A stretch of DNA of 64,000 nucleotides from an uncultured Porphyromonadaceae bacterium. GTDB lineage: Bacteria; Bacteroidota; Bacteroidia; Bacteroidales; Muribaculaceae. This document shows positions 6,886-16,450 of the stretch, in pieces (the first letter of the stretch is position 1; every line of letters begins with the position of its first letter). The stretch covers positions 62,001 through 126,000 of the forward strand of contig CABUIO010000002.1 of NCBI GenBank assembly GCA_902491625.1. Reading direction: 5' to 3'. The translations under genes and the position numbers were made by a program. The notes under the pieces are model-generated. The model saw only the letters and a list, made by a program, of their open reading frames with translations, did no database searches and was not told the origin of the DNA.

Positions 6886-8556
6886 ATGAAATACTTTACC
6901 CTGATATCCACCCTCCTCCTCGCGGCGTCGGCCACGACCGCGATGGCCGATGCTCCCGCCGGCTACTACAGCTCGTGCGAAGGAAAGAAACAGAGAGCGC
7001 TTAAATCGCAGTTATACAGCATCATAAAAAGTCATACCGCGATCCCTTACGGCACCGGCAGCGGCTCCACATGGACCGCTTTCCGAAGCACAGACGTCGA
7101 CGAGTCGGACAACACATGGTACGACATCTACACCACCAACCGCGTGAGAGTCTCCGGCTCCTCGGGCGCGGCTTCGGGCATGAACATCGAGCATACCTTC
7201 CCCAAGTCATGGTGGGGAGGCGCCAAGAACAACGCCTACAGAGACATCTGCCATCTGATGCCCTCCAACAGCAACGCCAACTCTGCGCGCGGTAACGACC
7301 CTTACGGCGAGGTCGGCTCCGAGTCGGGAAGTGTCGTTCCCAACGGCACCTACAAGCGCGGTACGCCTAAGTCCGGCCAGGGAGGCGGCTCCAGCCGTGT
7401 CTTCGAGCCTTGCGACGAATACAAGGGAGATCTGGCGCGCAACTATTTCTATATGGTGACCTGCTATCAGGATCTTTCCTGGTCGGCGCAGGGTCTTTAC
7501 ACCGCCAAGCAGGGGGATTATCCCACTCTCCAGCCGTGGGCCATCGACCTCCTGCTCAAATGGCACCGTCAGGATCCGGTCAGCGACAAAGAGCGCAAGC
7601 GCAACGACGGAGTCTACAAGCATCAGAAGAACCGCAATCCCTTCATCGACCACCCCGAACTCGTCGAGCACATCTGGGGCAACCTTCAGGATGTGGCATG
7701 GCATGACGGCGAGGATCCTGTCGATCCTCCCGTCGATCCTCCGGTGGAGCCGGGCAACGCTGTGCTGACTTCGCCTGTCGACAACGATTTCTATTCCGCA
7801 GGCAACGCCGAGCTTGGAGGCTACACAGAGATAACAGTGCCGGTGCTCGGTTCCGGATTCAAGTATTCCATCACGGCCTCGCTGCAGTCGCAGGATGCCG
7901 ACTGCTTCGACATCATCGTCGGCTCACGCACTTTCAAGTCGCTGACGGTCACGCCCGTCGACATCAACACCGAGAGCGGCTACTATCTCAAGGTGCGCTA
8001 CACCCCGAAGTCGTTCACACCCTCCAACTCTTGCCACACCACCACCCTCGTCCTCTCCGGCAAGGATCTTGACGCGCCGCTCACGGTCTATATCCAGGGT
8101 ACATGCGCCGAGGCTGTGGTTCTTGCCGCTCCGGTGGCTCTTGAGGCCGAGAATGTCACTGACTCGGGCTACACGGCACGCTGGATCAAATCCGCCGACG
8201 ACATCGACGGTTATACACTATACCGCGACATCTACACCGCCGACGGCACAGCCATCGACCACACCGAGGAATACGACATCGAGCCTGAGGCCGACTCCTA
8301 CATCTTCACAGACCGCGATCCTCAGGTCAAGGAAGCCTACAGACTTGTCTCCACGAAAGAGACTTCAGTCAGCCCGATGAGCAACGTCATCGTCGTGGAC
8401 GCCACATCCGGCGTTGACAGCATCAGCAGTGCTGACAGCGAGACTGTTGAGACATACTACACACCTGACGGACTGCGCATCGACGGCAAACCTACACAGA
8501 GCGGCATCTACATCGTGCGCCGGGGCGCCTCAGTGGTGAAGACAGTGCGTTTCTGA
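6886..8556 (+). CDS. Secreted endonuclease I family nuclease
   Basis: 556-residue extracellular nuclease. The signal peptide ends near residue 21 (AMADAPAGYY). The endonuclease I domain (about 22-270) includes the metal/catalytic block MNIEHTFPKSWWGG (residues 98-111; Glu-His with nearby Asn in NNAYRDICHLMPS), typical of the Vibrio Vvn/EndA family. A linker DPPVDPPVEP leads to an Ig-like domain and a fibronectin III-like domain (about 410-510), then a type IX-like tail (YYTPDGLRIDGKPTQSGIYI ... VKTVRF). Vvn-type enzymes cut DNA and RNA non-specifically. A paralogue with the same domain order lies at 44203-45900 in a TonB operon, but this copy stands alone with its own promoter. Confidence 0.9.
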   Translation: MKYFTLISTLLLAASATTAMADAPAGYYSSCEGKKQRALKSQLYSIIKSHTAIPYGTGSGSTWTAFRSTDVDESDNTWYDIYTTNRVRVSGSSGAASGMNIEHTFPKSWWGGAKNNAYRDICHLMPSNSNANSARGNDPYGEVGSESGSVVPNGTYKRGTPKSGQGGGSSRVFEPCDEYKGDLARNYFYMVTCYQDLSWSAQGLYTAKQGDYPTLQPWAIDLLLKWHRQDPVSDKERKRNDGVYKHQKNRNPFIDHPELVEHIWGNLQDVAWHDGEDPVDPPVDPPVEPGNAVLTSPVDNDFYSAGNAELGGYTEITVPVLGSGFKYSITASLQSQDADCFDIIVGSRTFKSLTVTPVDINTESGYYLKVRYTPKSFTPSNSCHTTTLVLSGKDLDAPLTVYIQGTCAEAVVLAAPVALEAENVTDSGYTARWIKSADDIDGYTLYRDIYTADGTAIDHTEEYDIEPEADSYIFTDRDPQVKEAYRLVSTKETSVSPMSNVIVVDATSGVDSISSADSETVETYYTPDGLRIDGKPTQSGIYIVRRGASVVKTVRF

Positions 8557-8589
8557 CGCCGACAGACAAAAGGCAACAAAGGAGGCTGT

Positions 8590-8823
8590 GTCAAAAGCGC
8601 GACGATGGTGTGACAGGCCAGAGGTCTGTCTGTGTTGCCAACCGCGGCCTTCAGGCCGTGGACAGGCCGCTGTGTAAGATAACGCATCGCGGAGCGATGC
8701 GTGTATGGTAAAGTCTTTACCGCACGACGTCGCTCCGCGACTAATTTTCCGGTGTGATCTCCATCCACGGCCTGAAGGCCGCGGTTGGCAATACGGCCGA
8801 ACCTCTGGTCCGGCGCTTTTGAC
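8590..8823. repeat. Large imperfect inverted repeat between convergent genes
   Basis: Arms 8590-8662 and 8764-8823. The inner 28 bases (8635-8662 and 8764-8791) are perfectly complementary and so are the outer 11 (GTCAAAAGCGC / GCGCTTTTGAC). Between the arms are two more hairpins: ACGCATCGC-GGA-GCGATGCGT (8681-8701) and GGTAAAG-T-CTTTACC (8707-8721). The element fills the 303-base gap between the endonuclease gene (+) and the TPR/HTH gene (-), where it could also stop transcription from both sides. No ORF here is convincing. Confidence 0.8.
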
Positions 8824-8859
8824 CCAGTTTCTTTGTCTTGTCCTCCGGAGAAGGCGCAG

Positions 8860-10524
8860 TCATTTGTCGGCGAAGGAGCGCAGGAACTCCTCAAGGCTCT
8901 CGCCGGAGGAGAGCCGGAACTTGGAGCGCAGTCTGTAACGCGATTTCATCACCGAGGCGGGAGTGATGTTGAGCACGCGCCCGATGGCCGCCGACGACAT
9001 CCCGGCGCATATATAGGCCGCAAGACGCAGTTGCTTCTCTGAAAGGGAAGGATATGCCGTCTTAAGGCGCTCGGAGAAGCCGGGAAGCATGTTGTCGTGC
9101 ACCTCGAGAAATGCGCGGCGTTCCTCTTCGCCGGAATTGTGCACCTTGAGCGCCGTTCGCAGACGTGTGGAAGTCGCCTGACCGAGCACACCCTCCGCCT
9201 CGCTGCTCTCTATCTCCTTCTGGATCGACTTCAACAGATCCTCCTTTTCCTTCATTATCAGTGCCTCGCGGCTCAGTCGCGCCTTAGTGTTGTCAAGTTC
9301 TGCACGTGCCAGAGTGGCTTTCATCTCGCGGTCTCGCGCTCGACGATAGAATGTGAAGGTCACGAGGATGAACACAATGGCAAGCACGAGGAGCAGAATC
9401 CATACCATCATTTTCTCGCGCTCGGCCTTGAGGCTCAGCTCCATGTCTGCGCGTGCGATCTCGTCACGTGAGGCCTTGTTGGCGACCTCAAGAGCCATGT
9501 TGGCGTTGCTTATTGTGTCCTTCAGGATAACGTATTCCTTAAGATATTTTTCCGCCGAATCCGGCAGATGCCGGGCATCATAGGCCATGGCGAGGGCGTG
9601 AGCCGTGAGCATGTCGAACTGCGGGTCCTCACCCTTGACGCGGAGGCTGTCGGCAAGAAGAGCGTATGGCAACGCCTCCGAACCGCGTCCGTTGCGCGAA
9701 AGCCAGTCGGAATATAGGGCGAGATGCGCCGAGCGCATCCCCTTCATTCTCGCTTTGTCAGCCGCAGAGAGACGCATGGCCTTAAGGAGATAGTCGACTG
9801 AGTCAGTGTTGAGGAAGTGGTTGCGCAACACGATCTCGTAGAACGCCGTGTCGCGGCGGTATTCCGGGACAGAGAGAAGATGACGGTGGATGCTGTCGGC
9901 GGTATGGCGGTCAGCCATCAGGGCGAGGTTGAGGAGATTCTTGTCGGCATATTCCTCCTGTCCGATGTTGCGCCATATCCGGCTGGCCTCAGCGGCGTAT
10001 TCGCGTCCGCGTCCGTAGTCGCCGACGCGCTGCATTATGTCGCCGAGATTCATCAGCGTGTAGGCCAGCGACGTGGAGTCTCCCGAGCGACGGAAATAGT
10101 CGAGCATTTCCATTGCGTCGAGATAGCGGTGAAGGAGACTGCCGTCGAAACGCCAGCGGAGCATCTTGAGATGATGGAAATCGTCGGCATACTTTGCCGA
10201 GTCGAGAGCGGCGGATGCCGAGTCCAGAATCTGGCGAGCCTTATCGTTGTCGCCCTTTCGAAGATTCATACGCACGCGCCAGTAGGCGACACGCGCGCCT
10301 ATGCGCGGATCGTCCGGATATGCCCGGGCGAGGCTGTCCAGCGACGCGATCCAGCGGTCGGCACCCGCGCCGGCGTTGTGGCCGTATTCATGTTCCAGCC
10401 GCATCGTCAGGGTGTCTGCCAGAGCATTGTCGGTCTTCTCCCAGCCCGACGGAAGCCTGTCCCTGTCAGAGGAGCAAGCGCATAGAAGCACGATGGAAAG
10501 TATAAAACTCCAAAAGTTTTTCAT
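8860..10524 (-). CDS. Membrane-anchored TPR regulator with C-terminal LuxR-type HTH
   Basis: 554 residues. The N-terminus looks like a lipoprotein signal (SIVLLCAC, Cys17), followed by about 350 residues of TPR-like helices (for example SLAYTLMNLGDIMQRVGDYG). A single membrane span follows (about 370-390, MMVWILLLVLAIVFILVTFT), then a long helical linker and a C-terminal helix-turn-helix (LRLAAYICAGMSSAAIGRVL ... SVMKSRYRLRSK). The layout suggests an envelope sensor that passes a signal to a cytoplasmic DNA-binding domain; this class is common in Bacteroidetes. How the lipid anchor and the span coexist is unclear, and the N-terminus may simply be an uncleaved signal. A decayed HTH of the same family lies at 6603-6796. 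A TAATTTTG box ends five bases before the ATG. Confidence 0.83.
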   Translation of the reverse strand: MKNFWSFILSIVLLCACSSDRDRLPSGWEKTDNALADTLTMRLEHEYGHNAGAGADRWIASLDSLARAYPDDPRIGARVAYWRVRMNLRKGDNDKARQILDSASAALDSAKYADDFHHLKMLRWRFDGSLLHRYLDAMEMLDYFRRSGDSTSLAYTLMNLGDIMQRVGDYGRGREYAAEASRIWRNIGQEEYADKNLLNLALMADRHTADSIHRHLLSVPEYRRDTAFYEIVLRNHFLNTDSVDYLLKAMRLSAADKARMKGMRSAHLALYSDWLSRNGRGSEALPYALLADSLRVKGEDPQFDMLTAHALAMAYDARHLPDSAEKYLKEYVILKDTISNANMALEVANKASRDEIARADMELSLKAEREKMMVWILLLVLAIVFILVTFTFYRRARDREMKATLARAELDNTKARLSREALIMKEKEDLLKSIQKEIESSEAEGVLGQATSTRLRTALKVHNSGEEERRAFLEVHDNMLPGFSERLKTAYPSLSEKQLRLAAYICAGMSSAAIGRVLNITPASVMKSRYRLRSKFRLSSGESLEEFLRSFADK

Positions 10525-10599
10525 GCTCCAAAATTAGTTAAAAAAGTCCATATCATACCGAGAAAACTACATGTGTCCATATTGTGTCCATATAAAATA

Positions 10600-10632
10600 T
10601 TTGGCATAAGGTTATAAACCTGCGCACCTTTG
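10600..10632 (+). promoter_or_regulatory. Promoter of the giant secreted protein gene at 10714
   Basis: TTTG at 10600-10603, 21 bases, CACCTTTG at 10625-10632 (one mismatch to TAnnTTTG). The leader is about 75 bases. Confidence 0.6.
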
Positions 10633-10713
10633 TGGCGTAAAACAAAGAACTGCCATAGGCGGACGGTGCTTCCCCGACGGCAGTGTGAATGAAAATCTTT
10701 TAAATAGTTTCCC

Positions 10714-13700
10714 ATGAAACAGATTATTTCACTTCTTTTTTCGGCTGCGCTGACAGCAGCCACGATGTGGGCAGGCGAGACGAAAACAGCTGTTTTCGAT
10801 TTCACGCAGCCTTCGACAATCACACCTTCGCAATATGCACCGGTTGTCCCCGAAACGGACCGCGAATCCCGCTATGAGGTGGACATCAACGGAGTGACAT
10901 TCAAATCCTCCGATGTAAGCTTTACTGTCAATGGCGGTCTGATAATCACCGGACCCGACAAGCCTTCCAATCTCTACACATGGCGCAAAGGATATAACCC
11001 CGACGGGACTAAAAACACGGACAATCCGCAGGACGGACGCTATTATATATGCTTAAGCCCGAGTGCCGCTGAAGATGTCCTTGCCGAAGATCCCTCGCAG
11101 CAGTCGGTGTTCACTGTGGCGGCTCCGAAAGGATGGTACATCACTGAGGTTGTATTTCAGGGCGATAAGGCCAACTCCGTGGGATATTTCAAACTTCTTG
11201 ACAGCGAAGCAGGCACAGGTACGAATGCACAGGCGGAAGGATCGCTGATGTACGAACAGACCTTCCTGCCCAAAGAGGGCACACAGCCTTCGGAGATGAA
11301 ATTCACTATTCCGCGCAAGCTTGATAACGGAGTGTACATCTCTGGCGCCATCGCCAACAAAGTCACCGTGGTGCTCGCAAAAGGCGAGGATGTTCCCGAA
11401 CCTGAGCCCGAAGGTCTGCCGATTCCCTACAAGCGTCAGTTCAAGAGCGACAACGGCCTCGACGGCATGACAGTACTCGACGCCAACAACGACGGCTACA
11501 CATGGGAGTACAAACTCTCCTGGGCATCATGCACCGGAGCCATCGGCGATGAGAACCCCAACACCGAAGGCAACGACTGGCTTATCACGCCCGGTCTGGC
11601 CATGTACGGCGGAAAATATTATAAGGTATACACTCCGTTCACACCCCAGTACGGAACTCCCGGTAAGGTCGAACTGAAGCTCGGCACATCCGCGTCTCCC
11701 GAGGACATGACTATCGACGTGATGCCCGTGACGGAGTTCGACTCGCGCATGGATTGCGTTAATTACGTGAAAGTACCCAAGAACGGCACATATTATCTCG
11801 GAATTCATTGTGTCACACCCCGCGGCGCCGCAACTTACACGCGTCTCCAGTCCATCGACATCTACGAACCGATGCCCACCACGGCGCCCGCGGCTGTCAC
11901 CGACTTCAAGGTCAGCCCCGCAAGCGACGGCGAGAAACCTTACAAGGTCGAAATCTCCTTCAAGGCTCCCTCCGTGGATCTCGACGGCAATCCTCTGACC
12001 GAAAATCTCGATAAAGTAGTGATCGGCAACGGCACATACGCCGGCAATGCGCTCTCCACAGTCTCAAAGACATTCGAGAACGTGGCTCCCGGTCAGGAAC
12101 TTTCCTATACCTACACACAGAAGGGCACTGGCTACCGCATGTTCGGCGTCGTGGCATACAACGCCTCCGGCATCGGTGCCGAGACATATTCCCGATCGGT
12201 GTATGTCGGTGTCAACAAGCCCACCGAACCCACCGGAATGACAATCACCGAAACCGGAACTCCCGGCGAAGTGACACTCTCATGGAAGGCTCCCGAGGTT
12301 GACGTCGACGGCAATCCCCTCAACGCCGATCTCGTGACATACAGCCTCACGGACTGTCTGACATACCGACCCATAGCAAACGACGTGAAGGGCACGAGCT
12401 ACACCTACCAGACCGGCCTGACCGACACCCAACAGTTCTTCCGCTTCGCCATCACGGCCAAGACCGACGGTGGCACGACCATGTCCACAGAGAGTCCTTA
12501 CGTTGCCGTAGGAAAGGCTCTTGCCACACCCCTCACCGAGGGATTCGAGCGCCTGACAGCGATGCCTCTTGACTTCGAGAGCAACGACGGACGCGCCACA
12601 ATCTTCCACGACAACGACATGACCGGCGCCAAGAAGCCTTACTCCGCCGAAGGCGACGGCCACTACGTGACACTCTATGCCTACAATTCCGAGGCTCACC
12701 CCTCGATGCTGACGGCCAAGATCAGCCTCGCCGGTCTGACATCTCCGGTGCTCGCATTCAACATGTTCGCTCCGGTACTTAACAACGGCGACCGCACCTT
12801 CACGGGCAACGAGCTTGTGGTGAAAGCCGGTGAGCCGGGCAAGGAGATGAAGGAACTCGGCAAATTCAAGATCGCCGACCTCGCAGCCGACGGCTGGAAC
12901 CGCATCGTCTGTCCTCTCGGCGACTTCGCCGGAAAGGATGTGCAATTCCTCTTCGAAGGCAACCTCAACGACTGGCCCAACGGCGAAGACTCGCAGTCGT
13001 TCCTCTTCTTCGACCGCATGCAGGTGCGCGAGAATCCCGCAGGAACAGATCTCGCGGCCATCTGCCTCGACACTCCGGCAGTGGCCGAGCAGTCTTACGA
13101 ATTCCCCGTAAAGATCTATGTGGAGAACGACGGCGCCGCAGCCGTGGAGCTGGCCACAGTGGAGCTTTACCGCAACGGCGAGCTTGCCGACTCCAAGGAT
13201 GTGAAGTCGCTTGTTCCCGGACAGATCGAGATTGTGGAACTTCCACAGATTCTCGGCGCAACCGACGGCAAGGATGCTGTCTACAAAGCTGTCGTAGTGC
13301 TTGAATCCGACGCCGTGGACTCCAACAACGCCACTGCGGAGAAGACCGTGGACTACAAGACCTCCATGCACCCCGCGCCGGAGGCTCTCGCCGGAACATC
13401 CGACAAGAACGCCGTCACACTGAGCTGGCAGGCTCCCTCGCTCCCCGGGGGAACAGCCGAGACCGTCACGGAAGACTTCGAAATCGAGGGCAAGTTCGCA
13501 GTCGACGAGCTTAAAGGATGGACATTCTACGACCTCGACAAGGGCACGCTCGGACTTCCCACCGGCATGGTGCTCGAAGGTCTGGAAGAGGGCAAGACAC
13601 AGTATGCCTGGATCATTGCCGACGAATCGCTCTTCGGAGCCGAGGGTATGGCTCATTCCGGAACCCACTTCATGACCGGATTCTTCAACTACGACGGACG

Positions 13701-14400
13701 GACCAACAACGATATCGCCGTCTCGCCCGAACTCAACGGCAAAGCTCAGGAGATCAGTTTCTACGCCGTAAGCTTCGCAAGCAAGTATCCCGAGACAATC
13801 GACGTCTGGGCTTCCAAGGGAACCCGCGACGTGGCCGACTTCGAGCGTGTCGACATAATCTCCAACGTGTCCACCGCATGGACCAAATATACTTTCAATC
13901 TTCCCGAAGGAACACGCTTCTTCGCCATCCGCCACGTCTCCTCCGACGCATGGTTCGTGGGCGTTGACGACGTGACCTTCACGCCGATGGAACCCGGCAA
14001 GGATGTCGAGCTGCTCGGTTACAACATCTACCGCGACGGACAGAAAGTGAACAGCGACGTGATCGCCGACACCACATATCTTGACGAGGCTATGGACGAA
14101 GGCAAGCACAGCTACGCCGTGAGCTGCGTCTACGACAAGGGGGAATCGCTTGCCTGCGCTCCTGTAGAGGTGTCCTACAGCTCGGTCGGAGGCATCGTTT
14201 CCGGCAACCTCGTAATCAAGGGCGCCCGCGGATGCATCCTCGTGAATTCGTCAGAACAGATCAAATCCGAAGTCTTTACCGCCTCAGGCGTGAAGATCGC
14301 CGACGAGACCTGCGGCGAAGGCCTGACGAGAATCCCCGCTGAGCCGGGCATCTACATCGTTCGCACAGGCTCCGAAACCACCAAAGTGGTTGTAAAATAG
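10714..14400 (+). CDS. Large modular secreted protein (choice-of-anchor J and FN3 modules, type IX-like tail)
   Basis: 1228 residues. Signal peptide about 1-20 (AATMWAGE). An N-terminal beta domain (about 25-225) is followed by a choice-of-anchor J/cleaved-adhesin-like domain (about 230-390, with DGYTWEY and GNDWLITPG). Two fibronectin III modules follow (about 395-600, PAAVTDFKV and PTEPTGMTITETG), then another jelly-roll-like domain (about 605-780), a CARDB-like region (about 785-890), a second clear choice-of-anchor J domain (about 910-1100) and an FN3 module. It ends EPGIYIVRTGSETTKVVVK, a type IX-like sorting tail. No enzyme domain is seen; adhesion or glycan binding is the likely role. 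It shares its domain types with the proteins at 16451 and 56468. Confidence 0.8.
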   Translation: MKQIISLLFSAALTAATMWAGETKTAVFDFTQPSTITPSQYAPVVPETDRESRYEVDINGVTFKSSDVSFTVNGGLIITGPDKPSNLYTWRKGYNPDGTKNTDNPQDGRYYICLSPSAAEDVLAEDPSQQSVFTVAAPKGWYITEVVFQGDKANSVGYFKLLDSEAGTGTNAQAEGSLMYEQTFLPKEGTQPSEMKFTIPRKLDNGVYISGAIANKVTVVLAKGEDVPEPEPEGLPIPYKRQFKSDNGLDGMTVLDANNDGYTWEYKLSWASCTGAIGDENPNTEGNDWLITPGLAMYGGKYYKVYTPFTPQYGTPGKVELKLGTSASPEDMTIDVMPVTEFDSRMDCVNYVKVPKNGTYYLGIHCVTPRGAATYTRLQSIDIYEPMPTTAPAAVTDFKVSPASDGEKPYKVEISFKAPSVDLDGNPLTENLDKVVIGNGTYAGNALSTVSKTFENVAPGQELSYTYTQKGTGYRMFGVVAYNASGIGAETYSRSVYVGVNKPTEPTGMTITETGTPGEVTLSWKAPEVDVDGNPLNADLVTYSLTDCLTYRPIANDVKGTSYTYQTGLTDTQQFFRFAITAKTDGGTTMSTESPYVAVGKALATPLTEGFERLTAMPLDFESNDGRATIFHDNDMTGAKKPYSAEGDGHYVTLYAYNSEAHPSMLTAKISLAGLTSPVLAFNMFAPVLNNGDRTFTGNELVVKAGEPGKEMKELGKFKIADLAADGWNRIVCPLGDFAGKDVQFLFEGNLNDWPNGEDSQSFLFFDRMQVRENPAGTDLAAICLDTPAVAEQSYEFPVKIYVENDGAAAVELATVELYRNGELADSKDVKSLVPGQIEIVELPQILGATDGKDAVYKAVVVLESDAVDSNNATAEKTVDYKTSMHPAPEALAGTSDKNAVTLSWQAPSLPGGTAETVTEDFEIEGKFAVDELKGWTFYDLDKGTLGLPTGMVLEGLEEGKTQYAWIIADESLFGAEGMAHSGTHFMTGFFNYDGRTNNDIAVSPELNGKAQEISFYAVSFASKYPETIDVWASKGTRDVADFERVDIISNVSTAWTKYTFNLPEGTRFFAIRHVSSDAWFVGVDDVTFTPMEPGKDVELLGYNIYRDGQKVNSDVIADTTYLDEAMDEGKHSYAVSCVYDKGESLACAPVEVSYSSVGGIVSGNLVIKGARGCILVNSSEQIKSEVFTASGVKIADETCGEGLTRIPAEPGIYIVRTGSETTKVVVK

Positions 14401-14432
14401 TTTTAGATTCTTTGCTTGACAGCAAAAAGGTT

Positions 14433-14472
14433 GGCCCGGACACTGATTTCATGGTGTTCGGGCCTTCTTTTA
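14433..14472 (+). terminator. Intrinsic terminator after the 10714 gene
   Basis: GGCCCGGACAC ... GTGTTCGGGCC stem followed by TTCTTTTA, 32 bases after the stop. Confidence 0.85.
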
Positions 14473-14521
14473 TATTTCTCAGTCTGGTACGCACAAAAAA
14501 ATAATTTCATTTTAGCTCATA

Positions 14522-14562
14522 TCTGAACTATTATTGTTATATTTGCAGTCTAACAGTTCAGA
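14522..14562. promoter_or_regulatory. hipBA promoter box flanked by an inverted repeat (candidate HipB operator)
   Basis: The -7 box TATATTTG (14538-14545) lies between two arms of a perfect 8-base inverted repeat: TCTGAACT (14522-14529) and AGTTCAGA (14555-14562). Arm centres are 33 bases apart, about three helical turns, so two HipB dimers could sit on one face of the DNA and block the promoter. Confidence 0.6.
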
Positions 14563-14570
14563 ACAAAGCC

Positions 14571-14927
14571 ATGAATGACAATATCTATATGCTCTCCGAC
14601 ACTGAGCTCTGCCGTCGGATCGGACTAAAGATCAGGCGACTTAGGCTTCGTCAGAATTTCACACAGACATCGCTTGCGGAGGAGGCTCAAATATCTCTCT
14701 CCACTTTGAAGAGAATCGAGGAAGGCAAAATCAGTTCGTTCGATTCTTTGATGAGAGCACTGCGGATATTGGGCGAACTGGATATTTTCACACCTTTGCT
14801 GAAAGAAGAGGAGATGAGTCCCAACGAATATTACGCATTCATGGAAGCCGCAAAAAAGAAACAGCGGAAGAGAGCGAAAACACAAAATAAGAAAGACAAA
14901 TCAGAAAAGGAGGAATCGGAATGGTAG
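14571..14927 (+). CDS. hipB: HipB-like antitoxin / XRE-family repressor
   Basis: 118 residues. An XRE helix-turn-helix fills about residues 10-70 (CRRIGLKIRRLRLRQNFTQT then LAEEAQISLSTLKRIEEGK). The C-terminus is a highly charged tail (KKKQRKRAKTQNKKDKSEKE) unlike typical short HipB tails, and may contact DNA or the toxin. Its stop codon overlaps the start of the HipA gene by seven bases, so the two are translationally coupled. HipB proteins bind operators in their own promoter and neutralise HipA; an inverted repeat around the promoter supports autoregulation. Confidence 0.88.
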   Translation: MNDNIYMLSDTELCRRIGLKIRRLRLRQNFTQTSLAEEAQISLSTLKRIEEGKISSFDSLMRALRILGELDIFTPLLKEEEMSPNEYYAFMEAAKKKQRKRAKTQNKKDKSEKEESEW

Positions 14928-16201
14928 ATATTGCTCGTGTCAATCTATACGGCCAGCCGATAGGTTCATTGCGATGGGACGACAGTCAGCAGACAGCATT
15001 ATTTGAATATGCCGAGAGCTTCATCGGGTGTGGTCTGGAACCTTCTCCGATACTGATGCCTGTCAGGAGCGGAAGGATATATTCTTTTTCCGACATCGGT
15101 AGGGATACATTCAAGGGGCTTCCGGGTATGCTCGCCGATTCCTTACCCGACACCTACGGAAGAGCCTTGTTGGACCGTTGGCTTGCCCTTTCGGGGCGCT
15201 CAAGCGGCAACACAGTCGAGACTCTATGTTTTCTCGGGAAAAGGTGTATGGGAGCATTGGAATTCGAACCGGCGATGGATGCGCCATACGGAGAGGATGT
15301 CTCAATCGAGATTGAATCACTGGTGGATGTGGCAAGCGAGGCATTGGCTGAAAAGGAGGAATTCGGAGCCAACCTTGCCGACGACAAGAAAGCCGCCATC
15401 GCAGAAATATTGCGTCTCGGCACTTCCGCGGGCGGTCAGAGAGCCAAGGCCGTAATTGCCTACAATCCACAGACAGGAGAAGTCCGCTCGGGTCAGGTTG
15501 AGGCTCCGGAAGGTTTTGACTACTATCTAATAAAGCTCGATGGCGTGACTGCTGAAGCCGGATTCAGACCGACACAAAATTATGGAAGGCTTGAATACTC
15601 CTTCTCTAAATTAGTAAAGGAATGCGGTATCGAAATGACCGATTGCAGTCTGATTGAAGAAAACGGACGGGCTCATTTCCTCACTAAACGTTTCGACCGT
15701 AAGAACGGCAAGAAGATTCACATGCAGACATTGTGTGGTATAGCTCATTACGACTACCGTATGCCGAGGGCTTATTCCTATGAGCAAGCCTTTAATATAA
15801 TGAGGACATTGCGATTGCCATACTCTCAGGCACAGGAAATGTTTCGGCGTATGGTGTTCAATGTCGTTGTACGTAATCAGGATGACCACACGAAAAACAT
15901 ATCCTTCCTGATGGATAGAGAAGGGAAATGGAGACTCTCTCCGGCATACGATATGGGATATGCCTACAATCCAACAGGTGGATGGACGGCACAGCATCAG
16001 ATGTCCGTCAACGGAAAATTCGATGACATCAAGCGCACTGATCTTCTTGAATTCGCCCGCAGGAACAATATCAAGGATGCTACCGAAATAATTGACATGA
16101 TAGTCGAGAACGTCGCAAATTGGCCTCTAATAGCGGAGGGATGTGATGTCCCCAAGAAAATGATAGATGCGATAGTGCCCAATATAAAACTATCGATTTG
16201 A
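14921..16201 (+). CDS. hipA: HipA-family Ser/Thr kinase toxin
   Basis: 426 residues. HipA N-terminal subdomain about 5-110 (IGSLRWD, GLPGMLADSLPDTYGRALLD), then the kinase domain. Visible motifs: a Gly-rich loop-like GTSAGGQRAKAV (about 166-177), the lysine in DYYLIKLDG (about 200), HFLTKRFDR (about 248-256), the catalytic loop NQDDHTKN (about 317-324) and the metal site AYDMGYAYN (about 344-352). HipA kinases phosphorylate glutamyl-tRNA synthetase or other targets and cause dormancy; the target here cannot be told. All key residues seem intact, so the toxin is probably active. The pair sits between two giant secreted protein genes. Confidence 0.92.
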   Translation: MVDIARVNLYGQPIGSLRWDDSQQTALFEYAESFIGCGLEPSPILMPVRSGRIYSFSDIGRDTFKGLPGMLADSLPDTYGRALLDRWLALSGRSSGNTVETLCFLGKRCMGALEFEPAMDAPYGEDVSIEIESLVDVASEALAEKEEFGANLADDKKAAIAEILRLGTSAGGQRAKAVIAYNPQTGEVRSGQVEAPEGFDYYLIKLDGVTAEAGFRPTQNYGRLEYSFSKLVKECGIEMTDCSLIEENGRAHFLTKRFDRKNGKKIHMQTLCGIAHYDYRMPRAYSYEQAFNIMRTLRLPYSQAQEMFRRMVFNVVVRNQDDHTKNISFLMDREGKWRLSPAYDMGYAYNPTGGWTAQHQMSVNGKFDDIKRTDLLEFARRNNIKDATEIIDMIVENVANWPLIAEGCDVPKKMIDAIVPNIKLSI

Positions 16202-16271
16202 GACGACGGCGTTGAACGTATTCCGAGACAAACCAAGGTGATCGTCGAATAAAAATTACTGGCAAAATGCA

Positions 16272-16315
16272 AGAGCGAGGCTCCGGTTCTGTCCGGTAGC
16301 CTCGCTCTATTTTTA
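16272..16315 (+). terminator. Intrinsic terminator after hipA
   Basis: AGAGCGAGGCT ... AGCCTCGCTCT stem followed by ATTTTTA, about 70 bases after the stop. Confidence 0.88.
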
Positions 16316-16350
16316 CATATTTCTAATTTGATGCGTTTTTGCAGGGGATT

Positions 16351-16383
16351 TTTGAGATTTCCAAAAATAATTGACTACCTTTG
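16351..16383 (+). promoter_or_regulatory. Promoter of the 16451 gene
   Basis: TTTG at 16351-16354, 21 bases, TACCTTTG at 16376-16383; leader about 60 bases. Confidence 0.78.
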
Positions 16384-16450
16384 GCCGCACGAGCACATTA
16401 TTTTTTGCGAACGGATTATATTTTTTCAACATATCTAAAGCACTTGATTT

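Noticed and set aside
12280..14109. A 609-residue open frame on the minus strand inside the 10714 gene
   Set aside because: It is antisense to a protein with clear domains, signal peptide, promoter and terminator; its sequence is Val/Gly/His-rich and lacks any motif. GC-rich codon use creates such frames.
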